Shown one piece after another: positions 38,818 through 50,859 of a stretch of 64,000 nt of DNA. Every line of letters starts with the position of its first letter. Within the stretch, counting starts at the first letter, position 1. A program made the translations under genes and the position numbers. The stretch is from Takakia lepidozioides (lineage: Eukaryota > Streptophyta > Takakiopsida > Takakiales > Takakiaceae), in contig CM060731.1 of NCBI GenBank assembly GCA_030704615.1, positions 5,208,001 through 5,272,000 on the forward strand, written 5' to 3'. Below the pieces are notes generated by a model. That model was not told the DNA's origin, ran no database searches, and worked only from the letters and a program-made list of their open reading frames with translations.

Positions 38818-39560
38818 CGTATGGCTAACCGAGGTGTGGTGTCCTGGATTGCGATGGTCGTAGGATACGGCCGGTATGGATGTGGGGATGCCAGCTTTGG
38901 AGACTTCTGAGCAAGGGACTCGGACGAGAGGTAGAGCCGGACAGATCACCCAGATCACGTTCGTGTGCGTTGTGCCGGCTTGGCAGACCTGGGACAGGGC
39001 AAGTGATCCATGCTGACATCCGTAAAGCTGGGATTGTACCAAATATATCATCTTGACTACCCCGATGGACATGTACGGCAAATGTGGTAGCATTAGTTAA
39101 AGATGCAAAAGAAGTGTTTGACCAAATGACTGATCGAAATGTAAGTAGTGTCGTTGAATGCGACGATCGCTGAATGCAAGCTTTGGAGACATATGAACAA
39201 ATGGGGCAGGAATTAGTGAAGCCGGACCAAGTCACATTTGTTTGCATTTGCAATGCGTGTGCAAGCCTGGCAACCCTGGAAAGGGCAAGGAGGTCCATGC
39301 TGACATCATGAAAGCTGGAATTGTGCCAAATGTATTGGAGAATGCATCGAGGATGCAACGGGAGTGTTTGACAATATGGCTGAACCAATTGTGGTGTCAT
39401 GGAGTGCGATGATCGCAGGATATGCCTAGGATGGGAGCGATATGAAGGCTTTCGAGATGTACAAGCAAATGAAGCAGGAAGGTGTGACATAAAGATATTC
39501 GAAAGTATGGAGCGACCAGCTGTGTGCGAACCTGACTGGGCGAAGCGATTTCAGCTTCGT
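38818..39560 (+). pseudogene. PPR (PLS-class) protein remnant
   Basis: Motif pieces typical of plant PLS-type pentatricopeptide repeats recur through stops and frameshifts: NRGVVSWIAMVVGYGR, then QITFVCVVPAWQ-like text, VHADIRKAGI-like text, AKEVFDQMTDRNV near 39100, EQMGQELVKPDQVTFVC near 39190, and a second VMECDD. Such proteins bind organellar RNA in editing or processing. The minisatellite at 38455-38815 abuts its left end. No frame longer than a single repeat survives. Confidence 0.75.
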
Positions 39561-40980
39561 CGGGGGAGATGTCACCTGCAGCCTTTCTCTATCGTATTCG
39601 TTGTGTGTAACCTCCTATGGAATCACAACCCAGTGGCAAAGCCGACATTGTAAAGGAGTTGCAGGGTAGATGTCCTCATCTTTATGCACATTAGACATAA
39701 CTTGGTTTCCTCAATGTGGTTAGTATGTATGCAGCTTGGTTGCATTGATTCACCAATGCATTGTGAGATAGAAAGGTGAGGAGATAAGCAGGTTGAAATT
39801 TAGGAATGTCAAACTCAAGAGAGAGAAAGTATATTAAAAAGTATATGGGGAGGTATTCCCTCTACAGTGGTTTAAGATGCTGCATAGGAAGAGTTGCAAA
39901 TAGAACAATGGGCATGAGAATATTATGCATTGTGTTGCAAGTGTTGTTGCATTGAAGTAATACAAAAACAAAAAGATGAGATGTACTCAGTGCTTGGTTA
40001 GATGTTTACTTGTGTTTGTCGGTTGGTCATGGGTCCGTTGGACACATCGATATATAAATACTAAGCAAGTTCAAACCTACCCTAGTTTTGACTGGGCTCT
40101 TCATAGTTTGTTGTCTTTCTTTCTCTCCTCCCAAAGATGATATTAGGGCTTCCATTCAATGTGAACAATTGTGCCATCTCGTCCTCCACTCACCAGACAC
40201 TTAATTATGCAGGGCACAAGAGATCATCTGCATGATTCAGCTAAGAGAGGTGCCATGCTGCAAGCTCACTACTAGTCCACTGTATCCAGTACCTCGATGC
40301 TGGTGTGTTTGTCTTCCCACCTTCTGCCACTAGGTTTTTTAACTGAATCTGATAGTCCATGCATGTGCATACATCTTTTTTAAATGGGAAAAAGATCCGC
40401 CCAGGGCTAATTATTATACGTTTACATCAAATTGTCATAAAATGGGTGCACACCAATTTTTGTCATGGTCCATGTTGTCACTTTCGAGAAGCCTCATCAT
40501 AGCCATATGGGAAGTGGAGCTCCAGAGCTTGTTATCTACTAGTCACTTGTTAAATGCATCTAACCCCCAACACAATCTTTGGGACTGGAAACCTTGCCCA
40601 GATCAAGGATATTGTAGAGGAGATGCTCCAGGAGCGGAGCAGTGGCAAATATGATCAGAAACCATGTTCACTTGCTCTACAGTAAGATAATGATGGCAAA
40701 AAGCCTGCTGGCAGCTGCCATCGGCATGCGAGTCAACCCATGGCTGCATAGAGCCACGACCTCTTCAACACTTGCGAGTCTGTGTTGAAATGTTTGTCTT
40801 GAACAAGCCTCCCAGATTTCACACCCACTAGTCCTAAGGAAACAAAGAGTACTCAAACAGACTTTCCAACAATTGGTTGAGACACTCTCCTAGATTGACT
40901 GGACTTACTGAGGTAATTGGCTAGACTAGTGACTTCATGTTCAAACATTGTTACTGTACATTCATGAGCAACCTCATAAT
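39561..40980. other. Non-coding interval
   Basis: AT-rich with a TATATAAATA box near 40050. A short stretch near 40595-40660 reads QIKDIVEEMLQERSSGKYDQ in one frame and may be an unrecognised exon relic. Nothing else supported. Confidence 0.35.
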
Positions 40981-40984
40981 ATTC

Positions 40985-41795
40985 TTAAACATCCTAAACT
41001 AGACCCCGAAGCTCATGTTTTAGCTGCTGCTCAACTCTCTCCGGGTCAGGTAGTGACAGACTATTGGGGGTATGGGAGGCATGGGCGGAAGGGGGGGGGG
41101 GGTAGGAATACCCGAGTTCCGTTAGGTGATGGCATGTTTGGCAGCGGAACAGAGAACGTTTTTTCGGACGTCGGGCAGATTAGATAATGCCTTCAGATCA
41201 TTTGGTGAAGGGGGCCCGTTCATGCCTCGTAAAGCAGCCCCTGTGGAAAACAAGCTGCAATGCAGTCTAGAGGAGCCCTATAAGGGCTCAACCAGGAAGA
41301 TGAAAATCTCCATAAGTATCGCTGATGCAAGTGGTAAGACACTCCCCGTTGAGGAGATTTTGACAATTGAGGTGAAGCCTGGTTGGAAGAAGGGGACTAA
41401 GATCACGTTCCCAGAAGAAGGGAAAGAGCAGCCCAACATGGTGGCTGCAGACCTAGTCTTTGTCATTGATGAGAGGCAACACGAAGTGTACAAGCGCAAC
41501 GGTAATGACTTAATTGTGGTACAGAAGGTCTCCCTTGTTGAGACGCTCACAGGTTGTACAGTCTCGTTGAAGATGAGAGGACATTGGGAGATAGGTGGGA
41601 GGACATGGATAGATGGGAGGACACTGAACCTATCTTTCTTAGATGTCGTCTGTCCTGGATATGTAAAAGGTTGTACCTAAGGAGGGGATGCCGGTTGCGA
41701 AGGAGCCCAGCAGAAAAGACAATTTGAGGATAAAATTTGAGATTGAATTCCCGACCAGGCTGACTGCAGACCAGAAAACAGGCTTGAACTGTTGG
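40985..41795 (+). pseudogene. Type II DnaJ (HSP40, DNAJB-like) remnant, C-terminal part
   Basis: The frame at 41126-41680 contains the DnaJ C-terminal peptide-binding domains: NAFRSFGEGGPFMPRKA, LQCSLEEPYKGSTRKM, LTIEVKPGWKKGTKITFPEE and VVQKVSLVETLTGCTVSL. A 27-base insert then separates it from a degenerate DGRTLN. An extra A at the AAAA run near 41665 shifts the frame, and the rest (VVPKEGMPVAKEPSRKDNL to TADQKTGLN) follows in another frame. Upstream the Gly-rich linker is shifted too, and the J domain with HPD is not seen. The coding part has no introns, so a retrocopy is possible. No function is expected. Confidence 0.85.
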
Positions 41796-41917
41796 GGGCT
41801 AGCTAAAACATCTTTGTTTCGCACAGCTGAGATGTAATGAGGTGTAATAACTATACATATGTTTGAATTAAAGCCACATCTGTGCATAGTCTTAAGCCAA
41901 GGACGGGATTGGTAAGC

Positions 41918-42360
41918 CTGAAGTATATATTTGTATTTCACCTCATGCACTTTTGCAGATCTTATTGCCTTTTTGGGGGAAATAAAATTTGTTTCGAACG
42001 GACTATTGGTTTGTGCATTACTCCTGTGGTATTCTATGCAATATGCAAGGCTTCTCTCTCTCTCTCTCCAAAACTCACATGGCTTCCTTTCTCTCAATGT
42101 TTCTTCTTTGCCCCTTATTTGTAGTTTTCGGTCCAACCCATGTCCATTGCAACATTTCCCTTGCACCGAGTGCCTGAAGTATATATTTGTATCTCACCTC
42201 ATGCATTTCAGATTGTGAGTCTGCATTATTCCTGCGGTGTTCTATTCAATATGTGTGGTTTTTTTCTCTCCCTCTCTCTCCCTCTCTCCGACTCTCAAAT
42301 CTGCATGGCTTCTTTCAATGTTTTTTCCTTGCCCCTTATTTGTGTTTTTGAGTGTAGGTT
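41918..42360. repeat. Imperfect tandem duplication, about 255-bp offset, with CT tracts
   Basis: CTGAAGTATATATTTGTAT-TCACCTCATGCA starts copies at about 41919 and 42174; both continue through GTGGTATTCTAT-CAATATG, a (CT)n tract, CATGGCTTC, TTCAATGTTT-TTC and GCCCCTTATTTG. Confidence 0.8.
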
Positions 42361-43059
42361 ACGGCCATGTTAACTCTCTCCCTTGCCCTGAGTAACCTCA
42401 TGGGTATGTGTTGTCCCACTAGAGTTGTTTCAGGCTATCAGAGAAATCGGTGATCTTCTTGCCTTAGGGGCAATCAGGGACTAACAAAACTTGAATTTAC
42501 GAGGTTAAGAGTTCACAAGAGAAGGTTGCTAACTCTATATAGTGAGTGTTCCTGGTTGAGAGAAATGTGCAATCCAGGGACACGATGTGGAGGATAGTGA
42601 AGCATGTTCTGGCCATCTGCAATGGGTCCTCTTGCAATGATACCTCTGTATTGAAAGCATCAAAACAGACTGGCTGCACTTGCTTCTACTCACATCAAGA
42701 AGTGATTCATGTGTTGTGATGTCAATGTCTATCTTACAGGGAATCCCTTTCTTGTGTACCAATGTGTTTGGTTGACCCATAAAACTGCAAATGAAATGAA
42801 ATGGCTAGCTTCAGGATTATTGAAGTTGTCTGTAGGATGAGTTCTGCAATACAAGATCATTGCAATCAGACCCAGGTAGTACTTGTACCTATTTCAGAGC
42901 TAGTGCCAATTATCTTTTTGGCTCTGCCACTGGGCTTGTTCTTCTGTAGGACATTTTCTCATTTGAAGATACTGTCTCGAGACTGTTTGGAATAATTATT
43001 GATAGTTCCAAATCCAGTTATGTTCACGAGCTTATGTCTGGGTCACGTTATATATCCAC
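42361..43059. other. Non-coding interval
   Basis: No supported gene; short unlinked open frames only. Confidence 0.35.
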
Positions 43060-43250
43060 CGCAGCTGAAGCTGCCTGCTTCTGAAGAGCAGGAGGTACGT
43101 GATTATCAATTGATGGTGATCATAACGGGGTAATCAGATGACTCAAATACATGCTTTTTGATTGCTTTTATTGAGTCCTTGAACCACGGCCTTCGTCAAT
43201 GTGCTGCCACCTTGCATTTAACAGCGACCATGAGTGGCAAACAAGGACAG
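43060..43250 (-). pseudogene. Phosphoinositide phospholipase C X-domain fragment, copy 1
   Basis: On the minus strand KAIKKHVFESSDYPVMITI is followed by a stop and by a shifted PPALQKQAA. This is the segment of plant PI-PLC before the EDHL motif. It is an inverted, diverged copy of 45125-45310. Confidence 0.75.
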
Positions 43251-45124
43251 CAGTAAAGCTTGAATGCTTGCCACTAGAGAGAAGGAAGGTACAAAAAACA
43301 CCACTGCTTGGAACAAAATCTAACTAACTATACTTATTACACATTCCTTGCTCATCCCCCAAGGGAAACAACCGAGGGGAAAAGGCTGTTTACACTGACT
43401 TTGGCTAACGTCGTCTCTCTACCTCTCTGAAACACTATGCAGTGCTCCCTACCTCTCCAATTTCAAGACTACGCATGCTTCACCAAAGCATTCTCAGCTG
43501 AAATGGATGGAGCTGCAGGAGCTCCACATGATCAACTGTCTCCAGGATCAGCAAGGACCATCAATACACAATAATCTAGACTGCATCTACTTTCAGTAAT
43601 AAATTTTGCGGTGAACAGCTGTAAACAGCACAAGAACTACTTCCAACTGTATACCTGTAGTTGTTTCCCATCTCCATGGGACTAAATGTATGGTAAACAT
43701 AAACAAGCCACAATGTGAGCTGGTTTCCAATGCATTTCAGCTTGATGTGAGGAGGTGTTCATAATTAGCCTCCGTACCATCTACTTTAATTGGACAAAAA
43801 ACGACACAACAACAAGAAACTAATACCTGCATCATGGGAGTGTGCCATATCCTCGAGTGACATTCGAACCTCATGAAATCCAAAAAACCCTAGGAGAGAA
43901 AGAAATAAATGGGCTTTAAGTATAGCCCTCGAGAAGCCCACTACAAACGCACTAAAACACAATCGTTGCAGAAGGACAACATGAGGGCCTCGCACTTCGA
44001 TAAAGGAGAGTAAATCAAAGAAAGTGAAGTAATTACTGATAATCTAAAAGTAAGTACTTTAATAATTAGTGCCAACTACACGGCGCTCCCCCAACATGGT
44101 GGAAAGATAGATATCATGTACTCCTGATTGTGGTGTGGATGTTGGAGCTCCTTGGAAGCTCGCAAGCCAACACAACGCTCCCCGAAACTACGGCGGCACA
44201 CTGTGGAAAGATATACAATGCACTCCTGATTGGCATTGGTGCGATTTTGTTGAGACTGCTGCAATTTGGGGGATTTGAGGTGTTCACACCTACTTCCCGT
44301 TACTTGATTGACTCCCTCTTGGGTCACAGTGAGCGAGCTTACCAAGGATACCTCGTTATCCTCCCCCACGAACCATGCACCGGGTTAACATAGAGGCACA
44401 ATCAACCCAATCACTATTGTTTCCCTGAGCGAAATCGGACCGTCTTTCTCGGTGACGTAACAAACTATAACAAGATGATGAGGGACCTCCCGTCGCCCTG
44501 CACGTACGTATCTTGCTTTGTTTGCCCTGCAAAGCATTTCAGACCGCAAACTCTGGTGCATTGGCAAAGTTAGCCAACACAAGTAAATCTGTCTTCGGAT
44601 AAATTTATTAAATATGTACCTAACACTAGATAGCATGTAGATTGAATTAGCACAGTGTAGATCAAACTGCTGAAATACATTCGAGTAACCTTGTAATGCA
44701 TGAAGTTGTGTGGACAACAATGACACTTGATTTACATACCAACTAAGATTTCATGACATTATGACTTCCATTGGCACCCAAAACGAGTCACAAAGACGGA
44801 GAGCGATCGCATCAGCTCCCCACTTACTCGTCGGCGAAGTTCCAGTCCTTCACATTTGATTAGTTATTTAGACAATCCCCAACTGCGTTGCGTGCTTCGA
44901 GCTCGATGCAGATTGATCGAGCCAACACAATACAAGTGTCTCACCTGGTGCGGCCGCTTAGTGACCGACAAGCCAGCAGGAAGATCACGTGAAGATTTTC
45001 GTCAGGGGCCATTCCTGGTTTCCAACGTGTCTATCAATGCTCTCTATAGACACTTGGCTGTCTCTATCTCTCGTCGAGTTTCCCCTTTTTCTAAAGCCCT
45101 CCCAACTACAGCATTGGGGCAAGA
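43251..45124. other. Interval between two inverted PI-PLC fragments
   Basis: Contains a local imperfect duplication at 44095-44240 (GTGGAAAGATA ... ACTCCTGATTG twice). No recognised protein; the 97-residue minus frame at 44369-44076 covers this duplication and is not convincing. Confidence 0.35.
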
Positions 45125-45700
45125 TAACCGACTCTCTGCACTCATGGTCGCTGTTTGAATCCTGGGTTGGCAGCACATTGACGAAGGCCGTGGACTTAAG
45201 GACTGTATAAAAGCAATAAAAAGGCATGCATTTGAGCCATCTGATTACCCTGTGATGGTCACCGTTGAAATTCACTTGCCTCCTGCTCTTCAAAAGCAGA
45301 CAGCCACAGTGAGTTTGTGTTCACACTTCATCGTGTTTCTCATGAAGAGCGTTTTGATAGCTATGCTTGAGTATGAGAATGGCACCAGCGGGTAGTAGCT
45401 TTGCAGGCCTATCCAGAGGCTACATCAAGTGCAGTCTAAAGGTTATTACTATGTTGGTGTCACTTGCATTTCTAGTGTCTGTTTGACTGTTAATGTCCTT
45501 TAAGAAAGAATATTGAAGTGTGGATTTGTGTGCTTGTGCATGTGCATGTGTTCCAGTCACGACAAGGCAAGATAATCCTATTGATAATATAATGCAGATG
45601 TTGAAGGCTATCATAGGTGACCGTTTACGCCGGCCCCTGTTCTATTTGCATCACCAAAGGCGTTGAAGGGTTTCCTCAATTGTCTCTGATAAACCTCGGC
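45125..45700 (+). pseudogene. Phosphoinositide phospholipase C X-domain fragment, copy 2
   Basis: KAIKRHAFEPSDYPVMVTVE followed by HLPPALQKQTATV matches the plant PI-PLC X domain, here with VEIHL in place of LEDHL. Further on, MLKAIIGDRL and FASPKALKG (45590-45665) match the following exon but end in stops. The upstream catalytic region and the Y and C2 domains are missing. Confidence 0.75.
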
Positions 45701-46728
45701 CATGAGATTATGTTGAAGAGTAGGTACTTTTGTGCCCATACTTTCATCATACGAAACCCTTCGAAAATCCTCATACTTAGTGGCTTCGTGTACAACTACG
45801 TCAACTTACCATCAACTTGGGTTGAACTAGAGGGTCTAACGGCCTCAAAATCAGAAGCGCCGCCAAGACAGTAAATTTGTTACCCATCGCAGACAAAAAC
45901 AATTGTAGTTCAACTTCTGTTGATAAATTCTATTCTGGGGGTATGCTGAAGGGCCATTTTTGGGCCCTTACCCTGAAAAGGTTGTGTTACCAGAAGTTCA
46001 ATTTCTTAAGACTGCCCAGCTCTGATAGGAAATATATGGTAGTGGCACAGTTCTGAGTGTGTTATGTACAACTGTTGAGATGGTGGTTTTAGTGTATATT
46101 CTTTGTATACAATTCATGGTTGGCTTTCTCTAAGATGTTCTTCACTCTATTAGCTTCCCCCCATATACAACCCCCCCCCCCCCCCCCCCCCCTTGACCAA
46201 ATCAGCTTCCATGTTTCCATCCACTTAATGGACTTACGGTTAGACCGCCAAATGTGTGGCACAAGCTCCCGAGGTAACTACTCGACATCTCATTGCAGAT
46301 AATGTTATTGATGGGAGCAACTCACCTGATCTAGATTCCTCAAAAATTGCAGAAGCCAAGGTTCATGCAAAAAAAGCTGAGAGAAAGACCGTGCAAAAAG
46401 TGACCACCACTGTTGCCAGAGCTGGACCTCATTCAGATTCCAATGTTCAAAGTCATACCTAAGACTTTTGAGTTTGAGGAGTTTGAGGCAATATACGACA
46501 ACTATCATAATCGGCACCCAAATCCACCAATGATATCCATCACATGGATCCTCCTGGAAGAGCTCACCTAGTAGCGTACTTGTTTTGAACATTTGGAGTC
46601 CACACCCCCAGGTCGAAAGATAGTCTCCCTACTCCCCAACATTTCTGCTTGAGGACCTAAAGTTGCTTGGTCAACCATAGTATCTGACATGACTTTCACA
46701 AGACAGTGGTCAGATTAAGAGCAAATTC
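45701..46728. other. Interval with one unidentified coding relic and a poly-C tract
   Basis: A poly-C run lies at about 46171-46192. At 46256-46570 (+) a protein-like text (NVIDGSNSPDLDSSKIAEAK, then after a frame change KVIPKTFEFEEFEAIYDNY) suggests a degraded gene I do not recognise. Confidence 0.4.
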
Positions 46729-49475
46729 TCATAGGGTACTGTGGGAAGTTTGTCCTCCCCTGCAGAAGGCTGGATGGCGAGGGAGAGAGTCGTGCATCTC
46801 CAGGAACCTATGCATGATGTTGATCGCGCCATTCACGTCCCGGTTCCAAACTGTCCAAGAACACGTTATGTTGGGACAAAGTCGGACCGAGTAGGAACCG
46901 CGACGCCCCGTGTTCCCTGGAAATTGACACATAGGCATGCCCTCCATCCTTTCCTCGCAAGCACAACACAATTGGTTCGTCCTAAACTCGTCCACCATCA
47001 CAAACTGCCCAGCTTTATCTCGGATCTTAGAAGTTGGGGTTAACTCCATCCCTGGGCTGTTGTGCACAAAAGAGGCATCCTTGACTATTGTGGCATAGGC
47101 ACGCTCTATCTTTATGCATGTCGCCCACCAAAGCTTCCTCATCCTCTTACTCACCACATAAAAGTTGTTCAATACACGAAGGTATTTCAACACTGTCCTA
47201 GCGTAGAGTATATAATCCTACAAAGTTGTCACCTTGGGAGAAATGGTGTTGTCCCGTGAATTAAACTCCATCACCCCTTGGTTTTTGGCCATCCACTACT
47301 TCGTCAACTTGGTCCGTCGTCTGTACCCACAGAGTGTGTAAAATCGGGAACTGCTGCATCTAATCAGGTGGAACCTGACCACCTTGTCCACCCAAGGATC
47401 CTGAAGTGCGGCCTCCCCTTTGGCCAAATGCACCACTCCGGTGTACAGTTGTTTTCGTCCTGGATCAATGGCCACGAGGCGTTGAGGAAGCATTGCCACC
47501 AGTTTGGGTGCCTCCATTTTTTGGCGTCCCTTAATCTGCAAAAGACGAGTACTATAATTAGTAGCCAAACACCGTAACACCGTACGCGCGCACGTATATA
47601 TCTTAGGTCATGTCATGAGGGACTCAAGGACTAACCATGCGTACATTGGTGGTGGAGGGTTTGTGACAGGTTGAGCCTGTCAGAATGCTGACTGAAACCC
47701 CGTCCGTAACGATGAAGTTTTGGAATGTGCGACCGCATATTTTGAATCTTCGATCAATCTTGAAAAAACTGTTGCAATATGATAAGAAACATATTATCCA
47801 CAATTAGTAAACGGAACCTGCATCAAGAGTTGAAGAATACCGTAATTGCAGTATGCATATAATAACCAAGGCCTTCACGTTGGATAGATCTATGTCTGTA
47901 AGAGACCCCTTGGCGAACCAAGCAACAAGGTTGAGCCTCCTTGTGTTGGAATAACCAAGAGAGAGAGTAGCAACATGAGGAAGAACATGGAGAAGGAGAA
48001 GCAAAGTAGGATCAGGCTAGAAAGGGCCAAAGCCATAGCCACCATTGAAAAAAATCTCAGCGGTATGTGGGGCACTTGGGCTTGACAAGCAGCAGAAGGG
48101 AACATAAGAAAGCATGTCTACGTTTGTATTTTATCCAGCCGTAATACCCATCAGCAGTTGAGGTAATTCTACCCCTATACGTGGTATCTATTTAGGTACT
48201 AGTTTATCAGTGTGGCTTATTCAGACACTAGTTGGTAGTAATTAGATCAGTCGAACATAAATGCATTCATGAGGCTAGTTTTCGTAGGGGCTGTGTACCC
48301 GAGGACTTCTTTCGAGGCCAAAAATGAGGTGGACCTCCTTCTTATCATTAAAACGGTCATTCAAATGCAGCATATGAAGTATAGCAAACAGTATGAAAGC
48401 AATTCTCGAGTCATATATGCGGGCAATCAATTCACTGGGAGAAATTAAAGACTCACAATCTCCATAGTTCCTCGTTGCTCAGGCTCTCTAGACCAGGGTG
48501 CCTCTCCACGATATTTGTTGCCTTCGTCGCTAACGACCGCAAGATGGAGTTGCTCATGGCCAATTGGATTGGTCTGATGTTTTTTTGTGGTAGGAGGGAG
48601 AACAGACCAAGACCCTTGAGCTTTTTTGAAACTATGGGGCGTCGTCCTTGATGTGGCGTCATGTAGCTAGGCATTGGAAACCTCTATGTGGTACATCTGT
48701 ACTTCGCGCAAGATTTTCCAAGTGGCCGTCGTGTAATCCAGTCTCCTCAAGTCTAGAGGTAGCAGCCCTGCTAGTAGATCGGTTTTGATAAGGTGACAAA
48801 TGTGAATGAGTTGTCCGACCTTATCGACCCCTATATCTCGAAGAGTGGTGTAGTTTACCATACGCACCCGAATGGCCGTCTCTGCAGACCCATGTTCTTT
48901 GGCCAGTGCGGCGTTCACGACCAAGTTGATGGCAAAGCGAGCCTCCTTAGTCTGAAATGAGCCAGATTTAGATAGCATCATCCTAATCCACTTTTTCAAC
49001 CGAAGGACAAAGTTGGACGAGATGGAAGTTTTGAAATTGTTGTGCATATGGTCGGCCAACATTCCTATGAGTTGAACCCAATGCGGTTTCCGGATGGGAG
49101 CACTGTATCATGTAGGCCGAAGAAGCTTGAACTCTTGGAATGAGGTCAAGAACTCGAATTTGAATCAGGGATCCTTGTTGATTTGTCAGAGTTTCCCATC
49201 GTTCAACACCATGCAAACAGCTCGGTTGAAGAACGTGGAGTTGCAATGCCATTTCTCAGGCAAGGATACCCCTTCAGCCAAACACCTCAGAATGTGATAA
49301 GAAACAAACAAGGAGGCTTCTACAGCTAAAGGGGTAAGCTCCCTAATAGTCTCTTCAATGACCCTTTTCATGGCCTCCCTCAAGCAAAATTTGGAGTCAA
49401 ATCCAACCTTTGTGGAGCTATACTTGATGACCTCTCGTTTAGCTATCCATTGCTTCAACCTCTTACCGGAAGCAC
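46729..49475 (-). pseudogene. Fanzor (eukaryotic TnpB-like RNA-guided nuclease), degenerate
   Basis: Minus-strand pieces in order: 49475-48680 (helical N-terminal part; HMHNNFKTSISSNFVLRLKK), 48674-48457 (KLKGLGLFSLLPQKNIRP), 47768-47636 (FQNFIVTDGVSVSILTG) and 47535-46729. The last exon holds RuvC-I (RLVAIDPGRKQLYTGV), then VMVDEFRTNQLCCAC, a zinc ribbon (C-x2-C and C-x4-C) and RuvC-III (WNRDVNGAINI). Two splice junctions fit well: ATT/gtgagt to caacag/TTT in phase 2, and ATG/gttagt to ttgcag/ATT in phase 0. Breaks: TGA at 49186, 49165 and 49108, a 1-base shift near 48680, and TAG at 47296 and 47218. Small introns could hide some of these but would remove conserved-looking text. Fanzors cut DNA guided by an RNA encoded at the 3' end of the gene. 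Confidence 0.8.
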
Positions 49476-49727
49476 CTTTTGATCAAGCCGACAATAAATT
49501 TGATGTGCCATAGTTAGTTCGTTGGGAGACCTATTTCTTGAGTAAATTCGCAGGGCCCCACATAAAGCACATAGCAACACATCTATGAAATTTTCTCTGA
49601 AATGTTGTAGCAAGTCTAATAGCTCTAGTACCTTCCACATTAATGGCCCTGACAGGTTATAAAGTGAAAATGAGCTCTCTTCTTTACAAGCATACACACC
49701 TTTCTGAGAGCTTGCCATCCTTGGACA

Positions 49728-50820
49728 GATCTTCAGAGACAGGAAAACAACATAGAAAACAACGTCAAAATATTTCATGATCATATGCATGTCTTATATA
49801 GGGAGAACAAGCTTGGGTCCAAGGCAGCCTCAAGTAGCTAATGGTGGATCTGTAACTGATAAAGATCAATATCCCCCTGGAGTAATGATATGATTGTTTT
49901 ACATCAGTACGCACATCAGATGATGAGGACGAGATAGGTGCAGCCAACTCACTAATATTATTTTCTCTATCTACAGATCGGGTATTAATTTCATAATTTC
50001 TACTCCAGACTCTCCAGATGATTTAGTTTCTCTACAGCTTAATTTCAAGCCTAATATTTGCTCAACACTGACGCCATACTGAAATCTCTTTTCATACCTT
50101 CATTCCATACTGTCTCACATATAAGAACTATTAATGCTAATCGCTAAAGGAAGAAAAAGATCGATCTTCGAGTTAGGGACTATGCACATCACTCTGCTGA
50201 CTGCTCACATCTGACTCCGTGGTCCAAAATAGGTTGGTTCTCCAAAATCACCCATAGGCTCCACTGACCATCCTTGGACAGATCTTCAGAGACAGACAAA
50301 CAAATTATATGATCATATGCATGTCTTAGAAAAGGAGAGCGTGCTTGCGTCCCGAGCAGCCTCAAGCAGATAATGGTGGATCTGTAACTGATAAAGATCA
50401 ATATCGCCCTGGAATGATGTTTGTTCTACATCATATGCACATCAGATGATATGGACGAGACATGTGTAACCAACTCTAATAAAATTACTTTCTCTATAGA
50501 TCACATATCAGGTATTAACTTCATAAACTGAAATTCCTAATCCAGACTGCCTAGTCCAAACTCTCCAGATCATTTGTTTCTCTACTTCATTTCTACAAGC
50601 CTAATATTTGCTCAATATTGACGCTATACTAAAATCTCTTTTCATACCTTCAGTCCACACTCACTCACTTAGAACTGTTAATGCTCAGTATAATCGCTAA
50701 AGGAAGAAAAAAAAATCAATCTTCGAATTAGAGCCTATGCACATCACTATGCTGACTGCTCACATTTGAGATCTGACTTCGCGGTCCGAAATAGGTTGGT
50801 TCTCCAAAATCACCCACAGG
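49728..50820. repeat. Two-copy tandem duplication, about 540-bp unit
   Basis: TCCTTGGACAGATCTTCAGAGACAG starts copies at about 49728 and 50268. Both contain GATGGTGGATCTGTAACTGATAAAGATCAATATC-CCCTGG and the AATATTTGCTCAA-A-TGACGC segment. Each ends with TAGGTTGGTTCTCCAAAATCACCCA-AGGC. The first copy abuts the 5' side of the Fanzor remnant. Confidence 0.8.
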
Positions 50821-50859
50821 CGTGTTGGACCTCCACCAAAGGTCGATTCTGCAGTGCTC

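Noticed and set aside
38250-39093. Overlapping ORFs on both strands full of CRRHTRRP or VCRGQRRVC
   Set aside because: GC-rich minisatellite read in several frames, not a protein.
47890-48105. Hydrophobic minus ORF between Fanzor exons
   Set aside because: It lies within the well-phased intron joining ATT/gtgagt to caacag/TTT. Its Leu/Phe richness reflects T-rich intron DNA.
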